From NCBI RefSeq assembly GCF_004138325.1, contig NZ_SBLB01000001.1:1621855-1685854 (forward strand): 64,000 nucleotides of DNA, written 5' to 3'. Source of the DNA: Spirosoma sordidisoli (lineage in GTDB: Bacteria > Bacteroidota > Bacteroidia > Cytophagales > Spirosomataceae). Below the pieces are notes generated by a model. It worked only from the letters and a program-made list of their open reading frames with translations. It was not told the origin of the DNA and did no database searches. Positions 46,137-55,437 of the stretch are shown piece after piece. Within the stretch, counting starts at the first letter, position 1, and every line of letters begins with the position of its first letter. The translations under genes and the position numbers were made by a program.

Positions 46137-47434
46137 GCCACTGGCAAAAGCCTGTTCCAGCTAATCTGAAAGACCGTCCAACCGTCGGAGTCGGTACGGA
46201 GCGAAAACGGAAATCCGTGGTTGAGCAGAATCTCCCGCGTGAGCGTCAGGCCAATACCCTGCCCGTCGGCTTTGGTGCTGAAAAACGGGTTGAACAGATC
46301 AGCCGCTACCGAAGCCGAAATGGGTTGCCCGTTGTTTCGAATCTGTACCTGCTGATCGGTTAGTCGCAGTTTAACGACCTGCCCCGGCTGGCAGGCTTCC
46401 AGCGCATTTTTAATCACGTTGACCAGCACCTGCTCCAGCTGTCCGACATCGATCGGCGCGTAGACCGGCCTGTCGGGTGCAACCGCCGACAGGCTAACCC
46501 CCCGTTTTTGGGCCTGTGGCTGCATCAGCCGCACCACATTCTGAACCAGTTCAGCCACGTCGGACCGCACCGGGCTGGGAACCGGCAGCCGTACTACGTC
46601 GGCAAACCGGCGCATGAACAGGTTCAGCCGGTCGTTTCGCTCGATGGCGACGCGCACCGCCTGCCGGATGTCGGCATCCGAAATTTCGGGTTCGGCAATG
46701 GTTAGAATAGAATTAACGGCGCCGATGGAGTTATTGACCTCGTGCGCCATCATGCGGATCACCTTCCCGTAGGCCTTTTTCTCGGTCTCGACGATCTCGG
46801 CCGTTAGTTCTTCAATGAACAGAAACTGCCGCTCGAACCCCCGGTCGATGAACTTCCCGCGCATGGCCCGGTAGGTTTCTACTCCGGCCAGTTTGATCGT
46901 ATGCGGCTGATCGGGAGGCAGGGCGCCCAGTTGGGTCAGCAACGGATGGCCCGTGGCCGACAGCGGTTTAGCCAGCAGGTCGTAATCCGATACCTTCAGC
47001 AGCTGACGGGCCTTCGGGTTGAGGGCCGATACGCGTTCATCGAAGTCGAAAATAAGTAGGGCAATCGGCGACGCGTCGATCAGTTTGTTCAGGAAGAACT
47101 GCTGCTCGGCCTGCCGCGTCCGTTCGTGACGCAGTTGATCGATCATCAGGTTATACACCTGGATGAGCTCATCGACCTCTTCATTGCCCGTCGGAACGAA
47201 CTTGATGGTAAAGTCTTTTTCACGAATGGCCTCGATACCCGACGCGATAAAAGCCGATGGTTGCTGGAAGGTGCGATACAGGCGAATGGCCACGTAGAGC
47301 GACAGGATAATGAATACTTCGGACGCAATGAACAGGATTTTATGCTCTTTCAGCAACTGAAATACCAGCCCGACCAGCACCGCATGAACGGCCAGCATAT
47401 AAAGCAGGTAACGCGTTTGAAAATTGAGGTGCAT
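46133..47434 (-). CDS. Sensor histidine kinase
   Basis: A 433-residue membrane kinase: two N-terminal hydrophobic segments (about 8-50), a HAMP-like linker, a PAS-like region, and a dimerisation/phosphoacceptor helix with the H-box at His231 (MAHEVNNSIGAVNSIL), then the HATPase domain with NALEACQ and GQGIGLTLTREILLNHG. Start taken at the ATG 47434 (MHLNFQTRYLLYM). It lies downstream of the NtrC-type regulator, which is its likely partner. Confidence 0.92.
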   Translation of the reverse strand: MHLNFQTRYLLYMLAVHAVLVGLVFQLLKEHKILFIASEVFIILSLYVAIRLYRTFQQPSAFIASGIEAIREKDFTIKFVPTGNEEVDELIQVYNLMIDQLRHERTRQAEQQFFLNKLIDASPIALLIFDFDERVSALNPKARQLLKVSDYDLLAKPLSATGHPLLTQLGALPPDQPHTIKLAGVETYRAMRGKFIDRGFERQFLFIEELTAEIVETEKKAYGKVIRMMAHEVNNSIGAVNSILTIAEPEISDADIRQAVRVAIERNDRLNLFMRRFADVVRLPVPSPVRSDVAELVQNVVRLMQPQAQKRGVSLSAVAPDRPVYAPIDVGQLEQVLVNVIKNALEACQPGQVVKLRLTDQQVQIRNNGQPISASVAADLFNPFFSTKADGQGIGLTLTREILLNHGFPFSLRTDSDGWTVFQISWNRLLPVA

Positions 47435-47516
47435 ATCGTCTAAACGAGCCAGGGCGGGCAATATACCCGGTACCAGCCCGGATCGGTACGGGCCCGACTG
47501 CCGCTGGTTATGGCCT

Positions 47517-48914
47517 TTAATCGTCGGTATTGTAGGCAATGCCGTACTTTTCGAGTCGGCGGTAGAGAGCAAACCGGGTGATACCCAGCGCCCGGGCCAC
47601 GTTGGCGACCCGGTTATTATGAAAAGCCATAGCCCGCTGAATCATCTGAAACTCCATCTCCTCGAGTGTCATCGTTCCTACGGCCGGCATGCCAGCATTC
47701 GCTGCCAGACCCGCCGGGCGCGAACCCAGCGGGGTAACGTGCTTCTCGAAATCAGCTACGGTCAGGGTGTCGGCGGGGGCCAGGAGCACTGCCCGTTCCA
47801 CAATGTTTTTCAACTGGCGGATGTTGCCGGGCAACGACAAGCCTTTCAGCCACTGCAGCGTGTCCTTGCCGACCTGTAAGGCGGGTCGGTTATAGAGCGT
47901 TTTCAGGTTGTTGATAAAGAACGCCACCAGTTTTGGAATATCGGCCGGGCGCTCACGCAGGGCCGGAAGCCGTACGGTAATCAGGTTGATCCGGTAGTAC
48001 AGATCCTCACGAAACAGGCCCTGGCTGACCATTTCTTCGAGGTTACGGTTGGTGGCGCAGATGACGCGCACGTCAACGGTTCGGGTCTTGCTGCTGCCAA
48101 GCGGTTCAAATGTCCGGTCCTGCAATACCCGCAACAGCTTGACCTGGGCGGCCGGGTCGAGGTCGCCGATCTCATCCAGAAAAATGCTGCCTTTGTGGGC
48201 CAGCTCGAACCGACCCACCCGGTCGGACCGTGCATCGGTGAAGGCACCCCGCACATGACCGAATAGTTCGCTCTCGAACAGGGTGCTCGATATACCGCCC
48301 AGGTTGACTTTAATGAACGGCTGTCGCTTTCGCCGGCTGTTCTGATGGATAGCTTCGGCGATCAGTTCCTTGCCCGTACCGCTCTCGCCCGTGATCAGGA
48401 CCGGCGCATCCGTTGGGGCTACCCGCCCAATGGTCTCCAGCACCTCGAGCAGCCGGGGGTCTTCACCCACAATCGTATCGAACTGAAACCGCTCGTCCAG
48501 CTGACGCCGGCCCGCCGAGACCGGCTCGCCCCCAGAACGACCGGTACCGGCCAGCTGCAGCGACGTCTGAACAGACTGAAGCAGGTGGTCATTTTGCCAC
48601 GGCTTGGTAATAAAATCGCTGGCCCCGGCTTTCATACCGGCTACGGCCAGGTCGATACTGCCCCAGCCCGTAATCAGGATGACCGGCACGCCCGGTACGC
48701 GCTCCCGGATGTACCGCAGGAGCCGCAGCCCATCATCGCCCGACGTATCGACCGAAAAATTCATGTCGAGCAGAATCGCTTCGGGAACCTCCTGCTCCAG
48801 CACCTCCCGCGTTTCGAACGGGCCATCGGCCACGCGCACAGCGAAGCCTGCCTTGCGAAACAACAAAGACAAAGACGTTTGAACAGCGCTATCGTCGTCG
48901 ATAATGAGGAGCAT
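47517..48914 (-). CDS. NtrC-family sigma-54-dependent response regulator
   Basis: A 465-residue response regulator: receiver domain (1-120, phosphoacceptor Asp50 in ILLDM, conserved Lys in FITKPW), AAA+ sigma-54 interaction domain (150-390; Walker A GESGTGKE at 176-183, Walker B IFLDEIG at 244-250) and a Fis-type helix-turn-helix at the C-terminus (about 420-462). The sigma-54 contact loop reads GAFTDA (223-228) where GAFTGA is canonical. It probably drives the upstream efflux operon. Confidence 0.95.
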   Translation of the reverse strand: MLLIIDDDSAVQTSLSLLFRKAGFAVRVADGPFETREVLEQEVPEAILLDMNFSVDTSGDDGLRLLRYIRERVPGVPVILITGWGSIDLAVAGMKAGASDFITKPWQNDHLLQSVQTSLQLAGTGRSGGEPVSAGRRQLDERFQFDTIVGEDPRLLEVLETIGRVAPTDAPVLITGESGTGKELIAEAIHQNSRRKRQPFIKVNLGGISSTLFESELFGHVRGAFTDARSDRVGRFELAHKGSIFLDEIGDLDPAAQVKLLRVLQDRTFEPLGSSKTRTVDVRVICATNRNLEEMVSQGLFREDLYYRINLITVRLPALRERPADIPKLVAFFINNLKTLYNRPALQVGKDTLQWLKGLSLPGNIRQLKNIVERAVLLAPADTLTVADFEKHVTPLGSRPAGLAANAGMPAVGTMTLEEMEFQMIQRAMAFHNNRVANVARALGITRFALYRRLEKYGIAYNTDD

Positions 48915-49077
48915 ATAAATCGTTGAGAACGAATTGATTTCAGCAAAATCGGAATGCTTTTATTCCAATGATTGCAGTGTCATAGTGGGGTGTTTAACGG
49001 TAAATGGCGCTCTTTGCGGGCTGGAGAGTACCCATAATTCACGTTGACCATTCTTCACTAATCAATCAATAGCTCTG

Positions 49078-50271
49078 CTACTCGGCATGCAGGGCTACGG
49101 CGGGTTGTACGGTAGCGGCCTGCCGGCTGGGAAATAAGGCGCAGAGCGTAACCAGCAGGTAGATAACCGCTACCGACACCCCGATAGCCGTCAGGTATAC
49201 CGACGACTTGAGGTTGAACACGTTCAGCAGCGGAAACTGCCCGGCCAGTAGCAGCCCCAACACCAGCGCAAAAGTAGCCAGTACCCACATCTCCCCCACA
49301 AATTGCCGTGAAATACGACGCTCCGTAGCCCCCAGCGCCCGACGCAGCCCGATTTCGCCCCGGCGTTTGGCAATGCTCACGTTCAGCACGCCGAACAGAC
49401 CCAGCGCTACGTTGATGAGCAGAAAACCACTTACGATCAGGAAGATAATAACGGGTACCAGCGCGATATTGTGCTGATTGGTCCGCTGGTTTTCGAGGTA
49501 GGAGACTTCTATGGGCCAGCCTTTGGTGAGCAGACCCAGATCGCGGGTCAGTTTTGCCTCGAAGCCGGCATCGGTGCCGGGCTTTACTTTCAGCAACATA
49601 GACCGGGTATAGTTCCGATCCGGGCCTTTGTTCATCTGAAAAAGACCCGGCAGGTTTTCCTGGTACTCACCCCGGGGTTTGAAGTTGCCGACAATGCCCA
49701 CAATCGTGAAGTAGTCAGCAGATTTGCGCTTATCATCAACCCCGCCGAAGGCAATCTTCTTCCCCAGAGCGGGCTCGTCGCCGAAGAGTGCTTTCTTCAG
49801 GGGCGTGTTGATAACCAGCGTGCGGGCGTCGGGCAGCTCGTCTGACTTATCGAACCAACGGCCTTCCAGCACCGACACGCCGAGGGTTCGGGGCATGTCC
49901 AGATCGGTCCGGAACTGCTGAGCCAGCGTAGTTGCCTTGTTGTTGGTCACATCGCCATTCGATGAGTTCATGGTAAAAGGGATATTGTTGCTGAACATCG
50001 TAGCAGCTTCTACCTGCGGATACGACAACACCCGGCTCTTGATCTGCTGCATGATGTCACCAACGGTTGAGTCGGCCTCTCCGCGGGAATCGAACCCCAG
50101 CGACCATCGGTTTTTGTACTCGAAACCAATCGGTTCCCGGTAGTTCTGAAGATTATACACAATCAGGCTGGTAACGCCGAACAGAACCAGAAACGAAGCC
50201 AGAATCTCTACGATAATCAGCAGATGGCTTCCTTTCTTATTCCACATAAGTCGGATGATATGACGTAACAT
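49078..50271 (-). CDS. ABC transporter permease (MacB/FtsX-like)
   Basis: A 397-residue membrane protein: an N-terminal hydrophobic segment, a periplasmic MacB-like core domain, then three C-terminal transmembrane segments carrying the FtsX fold (VPVIIFLIVSGFLLINVALGLFGV and RRGEIGLRRALGA). Second of two permease genes in the operon; ATG at 50271. Confidence 0.9.
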   Translation of the reverse strand: MLRHIIRLMWNKKGSHLLIIVEILASFLVLFGVTSLIVYNLQNYREPIGFEYKNRWSLGFDSRGEADSTVGDIMQQIKSRVLSYPQVEAATMFSNNIPFTMNSSNGDVTNNKATTLAQQFRTDLDMPRTLGVSVLEGRWFDKSDELPDARTLVINTPLKKALFGDEPALGKKIAFGGVDDKRKSADYFTIVGIVGNFKPRGEYQENLPGLFQMNKGPDRNYTRSMLLKVKPGTDAGFEAKLTRDLGLLTKGWPIEVSYLENQRTNQHNIALVPVIIFLIVSGFLLINVALGLFGVLNVSIAKRRGEIGLRRALGATERRISRQFVGEMWVLATFALVLGLLLAGQFPLLNVFNLKSSVYLTAIGVSVAVIYLLVTLCALFPSRQAATVQPAVALHAE

Positions 50272-50274
50272 AGG

Positions 50275-50395
50275 AATGAGCGATTGAGTGAATGAGTGAC
50301 TGAGCGATTGAGTGAATGAGTGGTTGGTGATTGAGCGAATGGGCGATTGAGTGGTAGATTCACTAACTCAACCACGCATTCACTCAATCACTCAT
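50275..50395. repeat. Degenerate 8-base periodic repeat between the permease genes
   Basis: Tandem units like GATTGAGT and GAATGAGT repeat across 50275-50355, then the reverse-complement form follows to 50394. GAGCGATTGAGTGAATGAGTGG (50302-50323) pairs with 50372-50393 over 22 bases with two mismatches. It fills the intergenic gap and may be a slipped repeat or a hairpin element. Confidence 0.65.
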
Positions 50396-51636
50396 TATAC
50401 TTTTAACGCGTCGGCGATGGGGAGTCGGGACATGCGGAAGGCGGGGGCTACCCCCGACAGTAAACCGAAGATCAGACAGATCAGGATGCTTACGGCAAAA
50501 ACGGTGAGGTTGAGCGTCAGATCGGCCCTGGCAATCCACCCACTCTGGTTGATGTAGGCAATAATCAGCGTCGACAGCATCAGTGCAATGGCTCCGCCGA
50601 TGAACGTAATGAACAGGTTCTCGACAATGAACTGCCCGACCAGCGTTCTGACGGGCGCGCCGAACGCTTTTCGGATACCGATCTCAGAGGCCCGCTCCAT
50701 GATCCGGCTCACGTTCAGGTTGACCAGGTTAATGGCCGGCAAGGCCATGAACAGGAGCATGAACAACCCCACTACGGCGTAGAAAATACCGCTGACCGAC
50801 CGGTCGAAGAAGTTACGGAGCCAGGTACCCAGATACGTTTCGGCGCCGGTTTCGATGATGCTGAACCGGAAACCGTTCGATTCGTTCGGCAGCGGAATCT
50901 GGCGGATCGCCTGATCGTATTCGGCCTGAATGGTCGACATATCGGCCGGGTCGCGGGCCAGGATCAGGGCCGAATAACCTCCTGAAAAGCCTTTGCTTAG
51001 ATCGGGCCGGTGGGTGGCCGTAGCGGGCAGGTACAAGTCGGCCGACGTAACGGGCCGGGTGACGGGTACCCCCCGCACCACCCCGATAATTCTGAAATCG
51101 CGGCTGTCCAGGGTGAGGTATTTGCCTACCACGGGCTGGTCGGTTTCGCCGAAATACTGTTTCTTCAGGTTGTCGGTAATGACCATGACGTTGTCACCCC
51201 GTTTCAGGCTCTGTTCGTCATAGGGTTTACCTTCTACGAAATCGAAGTCAGTAACGGTCCAGAACTGGGCGTCGGTATGCTTGATGCGGAGTTCGATACG
51301 TTTGTTGTTCACATACGTATTGGCGAACTCGAACAGGGTAGTAAGCCCCACAGCCTCTGGCGTTTTCAGCGTTTTGACGTATCGCTGCATAAACTCGTAG
51401 CTACCCGGACTTTTGTTGTGCGACTGCTGGAGTGAATCGCTGAGCGAGATCATCTGGATATACAACAGCCGGTTGCGCCGGTTTTCGGGGTAGTGGCTCC
51501 CGATGAGATGATCCAGAAACGAGGTGATCACCATCAGCACGGTCAGCGTCAGGCTGATACCAAAGAGCGTGATGAAGGTATAGAACGGGTGGCGCAGCAG
51601 GACCTTCCAGGCTATTTTTATGTAGTTCGTGAACAT
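50395..51636 (-). CDS. ABC transporter permease (MacB/FtsX-like)
   Basis: A 413-residue paralogue of the permease at 49078, same architecture: N-terminal membrane segment (WKVLLRHPFYTFITLFGISL), periplasmic MacB core, and three C-terminal segments with ASEIGIRKAFGAP. Together the two would form the heteromeric membrane part of the exporter. Confidence 0.9.
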   Translation of the reverse strand: MFTNYIKIAWKVLLRHPFYTFITLFGISLTLTVLMVITSFLDHLIGSHYPENRRNRLLYIQMISLSDSLQQSHNKSPGSYEFMQRYVKTLKTPEAVGLTTLFEFANTYVNNKRIELRIKHTDAQFWTVTDFDFVEGKPYDEQSLKRGDNVMVITDNLKKQYFGETDQPVVGKYLTLDSRDFRIIGVVRGVPVTRPVTSADLYLPATATHRPDLSKGFSGGYSALILARDPADMSTIQAEYDQAIRQIPLPNESNGFRFSIIETGAETYLGTWLRNFFDRSVSGIFYAVVGLFMLLFMALPAINLVNLNVSRIMERASEIGIRKAFGAPVRTLVGQFIVENLFITFIGGAIALMLSTLIIAYINQSGWIARADLTLNLTVFAVSILICLIFGLLSGVAPAFRMSRLPIADALKV

Positions 51637-51688
51637 GGCTTTTTTTGAGAACTGGTACGTGATAACCGATGAGCAGTGCGGTGCGTGT

Positions 51689-52387
51689 TTATCGGCCCTC
51701 GTTCACCATCAGCAGACTATCGCCGACCATGGCCCCGTCGAAAAGCCGGACGAGCCGGTGGGTTCGTTTGGCCATGCTTTCATCGTGGGTAACCATGACG
51801 ATGGTGCTGCCATCGGCGTTCAGTTGCTGCAGAATGGACATGATCTCATTGCCCATGGCGCTGTCGAGATTACCGGTCGGTTCGTCGGCCAGAATGATGG
51901 CCGGCTGACCAACAATAGCCCGCGCAATAGCGACCCGCTGTTTCTGTCCGCCCGACAGCTGGCTCGGAAAATGCTTCATCCGGTTGCTGAGCCCTACTTT
52001 TTCCAGGGCTTGCCGGGCCAGCTCCCGACGCGACGGGCCGGTTTCGTCGCCTTTCCGGTACAGCAGCGGAATCTCTACATTGTCGAGCACCGACAGATCG
52101 TTGATCAGGTGGAAGCTTTGAAAAATGAACCCGATCTTCTGATTCCGAAGGCGAGCCAGGTCCACATCGCGGTACTGGGTTACGGGCTGTCCGCCAATTT
52201 CGACCTGCCCCGTGCTGGGTGCATCGAGCAATCCCATCAGGTTCAGCAGCGTCGATTTTCCGCAGCCGCTGGGCCCCATGATCGACAAAAACTCACCCGC
52301 CCGAACGGTCAGGTTGATGTTGGTGAGGGCCAGCGTCTCGATCGTGCTGGTGCGGTACACTTTTTCGATGTTCTTGAGGGCAATCAT
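51689..52387 (-). CDS. ABC transporter ATPase (MacB/LolD type)
   Basis: A 232-residue ABC ATPase with Walker A GPSGCGKS (about 39-46), Q-loop FQSFHLI, signature LSGGQKQRVAIARA and Walker B IILADEPTGNLD. It energises the two permeases. It lies 12 bases from the TolC gene, fitting one operon. Confidence 0.96.
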   Translation of the reverse strand: MIALKNIEKVYRTSTIETLALTNINLTVRAGEFLSIMGPSGCGKSTLLNLMGLLDAPSTGQVEIGGQPVTQYRDVDLARLRNQKIGFIFQSFHLINDLSVLDNVEIPLLYRKGDETGPSRRELARQALEKVGLSNRMKHFPSQLSGGQKQRVAIARAIVGQPAIILADEPTGNLDSAMGNEIMSILQQLNADGSTIVMVTHDESMAKRTHRLVRLFDGAMVGDSLLMVNEGR

Positions 52388-52399
52388 GGGCTTTGGTGT

Positions 52400-53884
52400 T
52401 TATTGAATTTTGTGTCCAGCTTCAAAGTCGTACAGCGTAAGCAGCCGCAGCGTGTAATAGGCCTGCCAGTAGTCGCGCAGGGCCAGGATGGCATCGCGCC
52501 GGGCCCGGTCTTTATCCTGAATGGCAATGCCCAAGTCCGTAACCGTGAGGTCGCTCAGCTTGAACCGTTCCTGCGCAATCTGGTAGCGGCTTTGCGCAAT
52601 CTGATCGGCTTCGGCGGTTAGTTTGACCTGTTGGCGGAGCATGTCCAGCAGGGTTACCTGGGTGTAAATCTGTTGTTCGAAGGTACGTTTGGCCTGCTCA
52701 ACCGTTTGTAGGGTCAGCTCCTGATTGGCACGGGCGGTTTCAGTACGGGCGCGGGCCCGCCCCCACGTCATGACAGGCACCGTAAACTGAATCTCGACGA
52801 ACTGGCGGTCCTGAGGCCGCACGTAGACATCGCCGGGCCGGTTACCCCGATTGGTCAGACCGAAATCGGCGTTCAGCGTGGCGTTCAGGCCGTTTTCTTT
52901 CCGGGCCTTCTCCATATCGCGCTCGGCTTCCAGCAGCTTACGCCTGAAAGCAATGGCATCGGAGCGGTTGCTGAACGCCTGCTTCAGCGCCAGTTGCAGG
53001 TCTACCGTAAAATCACGCACCTCAGTGGGTATCACCAGCTCGAACGGACGGGGCCGACCCGCCATAGCCGGGCCGTTTTCTTCTTCCCGGCTGTTCATCA
53101 GCGTCCGCAGTTTCAGCGACGCAACTTCGGCCGTTTGTCGGGCCGAAGCCAGATCTTTCCGGGCGTTCAGCACGCTCAGCTGCAGCTGCAGCAGGTCATT
53201 GCGCGATATTTTGCCAAGCTCAAGCTTGTGGCGGGCAATGGTGTAGAGGGTATCGTTGTTGGCCCGGTTGGTTTCGGCAATCTGCAGGTTTACCTGCGCT
53301 ACCAGCAAATCGAAATACAGGCTGGTTGCATCGAGGGCTACCTGCTCCAGGGCTTCAATATATTGCTGGTTGCTTTCGGCATAGCGCAGCGGCTCGGTCC
53401 GGCGGTCCCACTTCATGAGGTTGAAACGAAAGAGCGGCTGGCTCAGACCGATGGCGAACGGTATGCCGTTGTAGAGGGTCCTTCGGTTCAGAAAATCATC
53501 GAACCGCTGAAACTGCTGTTGCACATAAATCGATCCGCCTGTAAACGGAATGTTCTGACTCAGCGACAGGTTAAGCAGCGAGTTATTGTTCGATACAGGC
53601 TGGAAAGCAATGGTACCATCGGGCTGTACGACCTGAACAAACGAACGGGTAAAACTCGGCAGCGACCCATCCAGGCTCAGCTGAGGCCGAAAATCGGCCA
53701 GAAACGACCGGTATTTCCAGTAGTTGGTTTTTTGCTGCGTGATGGCCTGTTTGCTGGCTATCGACTGATCCCGGGCTATCGTCACCACCTCACCCAACGT
53801 TAATTTCAGCGGCTGTGCAGCGCCCCCCGTGACTGCTATCACCAGCATAAGCAGGGTAAGCTGCACAAGCCGGCATACCCGCAA
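52400..53884 (-). CDS. TolC-family outer-membrane efflux protein
   Basis: A TolC-like outer-membrane channel: a coiled-coil alpha-barrel built from two repeats of helical hairpins (for example DLQLALKQAFSNRSDAIAFR). I place the start at a TTG at 53884, which gives a signal peptide (MRVCRLVQLTLLMLVIAVTG) and 494 residues. The frame stays open to an ATG at 54073, two bases from the HlyD stop, but would then include a stretch of repeats and lack a leader. The upstream part may be an insertion in the original 5' end. Confidence 0.85.
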   Translation of the reverse strand: MRVCRLVQLTLLMLVIAVTGGAAQPLKLTLGEVVTIARDQSIASKQAITQQKTNYWKYRSFLADFRPQLSLDGSLPSFTRSFVQVVQPDGTIAFQPVSNNNSLLNLSLSQNIPFTGGSIYVQQQFQRFDDFLNRRTLYNGIPFAIGLSQPLFRFNLMKWDRRTEPLRYAESNQQYIEALEQVALDATSLYFDLLVAQVNLQIAETNRANNDTLYTIARHKLELGKISRNDLLQLQLSVLNARKDLASARQTAEVASLKLRTLMNSREEENGPAMAGRPRPFELVIPTEVRDFTVDLQLALKQAFSNRSDAIAFRRKLLEAERDMEKARKENGLNATLNADFGLTNRGNRPGDVYVRPQDRQFVEIQFTVPVMTWGRARARTETARANQELTLQTVEQAKRTFEQQIYTQVTLLDMLRQQVKLTAEADQIAQSRYQIAQERFKLSDLTVTDLGIAIQDKDRARRDAILALRDYWQAYYTLRLLTLYDFEAGHKIQ

Positions 53885-53937
53885 AGCCTCTGCGTACAGG
53901 CCATACACACCGTGGTCTGTACCTATTCCTTCACCAT

Positions 53938-54004
53938 GGTCCGTGTCCTCACGGACCACTCGTGCGACAGCAACAAATTCATCCGGGCGAGTGGTCCGTG
54001 AGGA
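53938..54004. repeat. Inverted repeats in the 5' region of the TolC gene
   Basis: TCCTCACGGACCACTCG (53946-53962) and its exact reverse complement (53988-54004) form a 17-bp inverted repeat; GGTCCGTG (53938-53945) is a third copy of the same core forming a second hairpin with CACGGACC. A weaker related copy is at 53909-53925. It may be an interspersed repeat element. Confidence 0.65.
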
Positions 54005-54075
54005 ACGCAATGACAATCGGGGTGCCAACCGTACAGACCTGCCTCCTCCCGCTGAAACAAAGGTAGTTTTCATGA

Positions 54076-55335
54076 TCAGTTGGTAGCGGGGTTGATGGTT
54101 AGCTGCTCCACGTGTTCGTACTCGCTCAGGTCGGTGATGATAACCCGTTCGCCGGGGCGCAGGCCGCTCTTGATCTCGACCCAGTCGAAGTTGGTTAGCC
54201 CGATTTCGACGTCACGTCGGCGCGCCAGCTGGTTTTCGTCCAGCACGTAGACGTACTGCCGGCGTTTGCCTTTGAAAGCCGGTCCATTGGCCACACGCAC
54301 AGCCCGGGCGCTTCGGTTGGTGACGATAAATATGTCTACCTTCTGATTGGGGCGAAGGGATGCGTGGCGGTTGTCATCGAGCGCGACCGCAAACCGAACC
54401 GCATCGTTCTGAACCGACGGCTTGATCTGAGTGATCACGCCCCGCAGACTCAGTTCGTTGATACGCACGATAACCGGCAACCCTACCTGAAGCTGATCGG
54501 CATAAGCGTCGGAGCAGGAACCCTCGACCCGAAAGCTACCCAGATCGGCCAGCTTGGCCAGCATATCCCCTTCGTTGACCGACGACCCTATCGTTTCATT
54601 GACCCAGGTCAGCACCCCGGCCCGGTCGGCCACGATGTCGGCCTGCCGCAACTTCTGCGACAGAACTTTCAGGTTGGTAGCCTCGATGCTGGCCTGTAGC
54701 TGCGACTCCCGCAGGCTGGCGCTCATCGACCGGCGGTTATAGGCCAGGTCGTTTTCCAGCTGTTTCTTTTCCAGCTGAGCAATGCGCAGTGCGTTTTCGG
54801 CGCGGGTAACGTCTTCCGGCGTGCGGCCACCTACTTTCAGTAACCGCCGGGCATCGTCTACCTCCGCACTGAGCCGGTTAATGTTGAGTGATTTGATCTG
54901 GTCGTTGATATCCGCATCGTACAGGTTTTTGTCCAGCTTCATCCGTAGCTGATCGATGCCATTCTGCTTCAGCGACAGCTGATCCTGCAGCTTTTCGTAT
55001 TCGATCTGCGTCAGTGACTTGTCGAGTTCAATGATAGGCTGGCCGGGCCGCACCCGCGCGCCGGGCGTCAGCAGCACCCGCCGAATGCCGGCCCGGATGG
55101 GGCTGGTAATGATTTGTTCATAAGCCGGAATAATCTCGCCGGTAGCGTTCAGCGTATTTTCGACCGGGCCTGTCTGCACAACCGCCGTCCGAATCCGGGC
55201 CGCATCGACCGATGTTTTAAGCAGCGCGCGCATGCCGATTACCCCCCCCGTCAGACCAGCAGCAACCGCGAGGCCAAGCAACCAGTTTTTTCGGCGGGAA
55301 CGGGCAACGACGTCAGAGGCTAAAGCGCGGTCCAT
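54076..55335 (-). CDS. HlyD-type periplasmic adaptor of an efflux system
   Basis: A 419-residue membrane-fusion protein: N-terminal anchor (WLLGLAVAAGLTGGVIGM), lipoyl/biotinyl-like halves (IRRVLLTPGARVRPGQPIIELD; RAGVLTWVNETIGSSVNEGDMLAKLADL), a coiled-coil hairpin (about 110-200) and beta-barrel domains. It links the ABC pump to TolC. Start at 55335 (MDRALASDVV) lies 33 bases downstream of a sigma-54-like promoter; the ATG at 55350 is less likely. Confidence 0.92.
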   Translation of the reverse strand: MDRALASDVVARSRRKNWLLGLAVAAGLTGGVIGMRALLKTSVDAARIRTAVVQTGPVENTLNATGEIIPAYEQIITSPIRAGIRRVLLTPGARVRPGQPIIELDKSLTQIEYEKLQDQLSLKQNGIDQLRMKLDKNLYDADINDQIKSLNINRLSAEVDDARRLLKVGGRTPEDVTRAENALRIAQLEKKQLENDLAYNRRSMSASLRESQLQASIEATNLKVLSQKLRQADIVADRAGVLTWVNETIGSSVNEGDMLAKLADLGSFRVEGSCSDAYADQLQVGLPVIVRINELSLRGVITQIKPSVQNDAVRFAVALDDNRHASLRPNQKVDIFIVTNRSARAVRVANGPAFKGKRRQYVYVLDENQLARRRDVEIGLTNFDWVEIKSGLRPGERVIITDLSEYEHVEQLTINPATN

Positions 55336-55367
55336 AGAATAAGCGTACAAGAGTTCGCTCTTTGTAC

Positions 55368-55383
55368 TACCAACGCCGTGCCA
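55368..55383 (-). promoter_or_regulatory. Sigma-54-type -24/-12 promoter of the efflux operon
   Basis: Read on the minus strand the site is TGGCACGGCGTTGGTA. It matches the -24/-12 consensus TGGCAC-N5-TTGCA, with GG and G/T at the right 10-base spacing; the -12 part is TTGGT rather than TTGC. It lies 33 bases before the HlyD start. A downstream gene encodes an NtrC-family activator. Confidence 0.6.
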
Positions 55384-55437
55384 TCAACTAATTTCCTAAC
55401 AAACAGCTATTTATCTAAAATTCAACCAAACCAATCC

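Noticed and set aside
50275-50395. Periodic repeat considered as a CRISPR array
   Set aside because: Units are about 8 bases with no unique spacers and no cas genes nearby.
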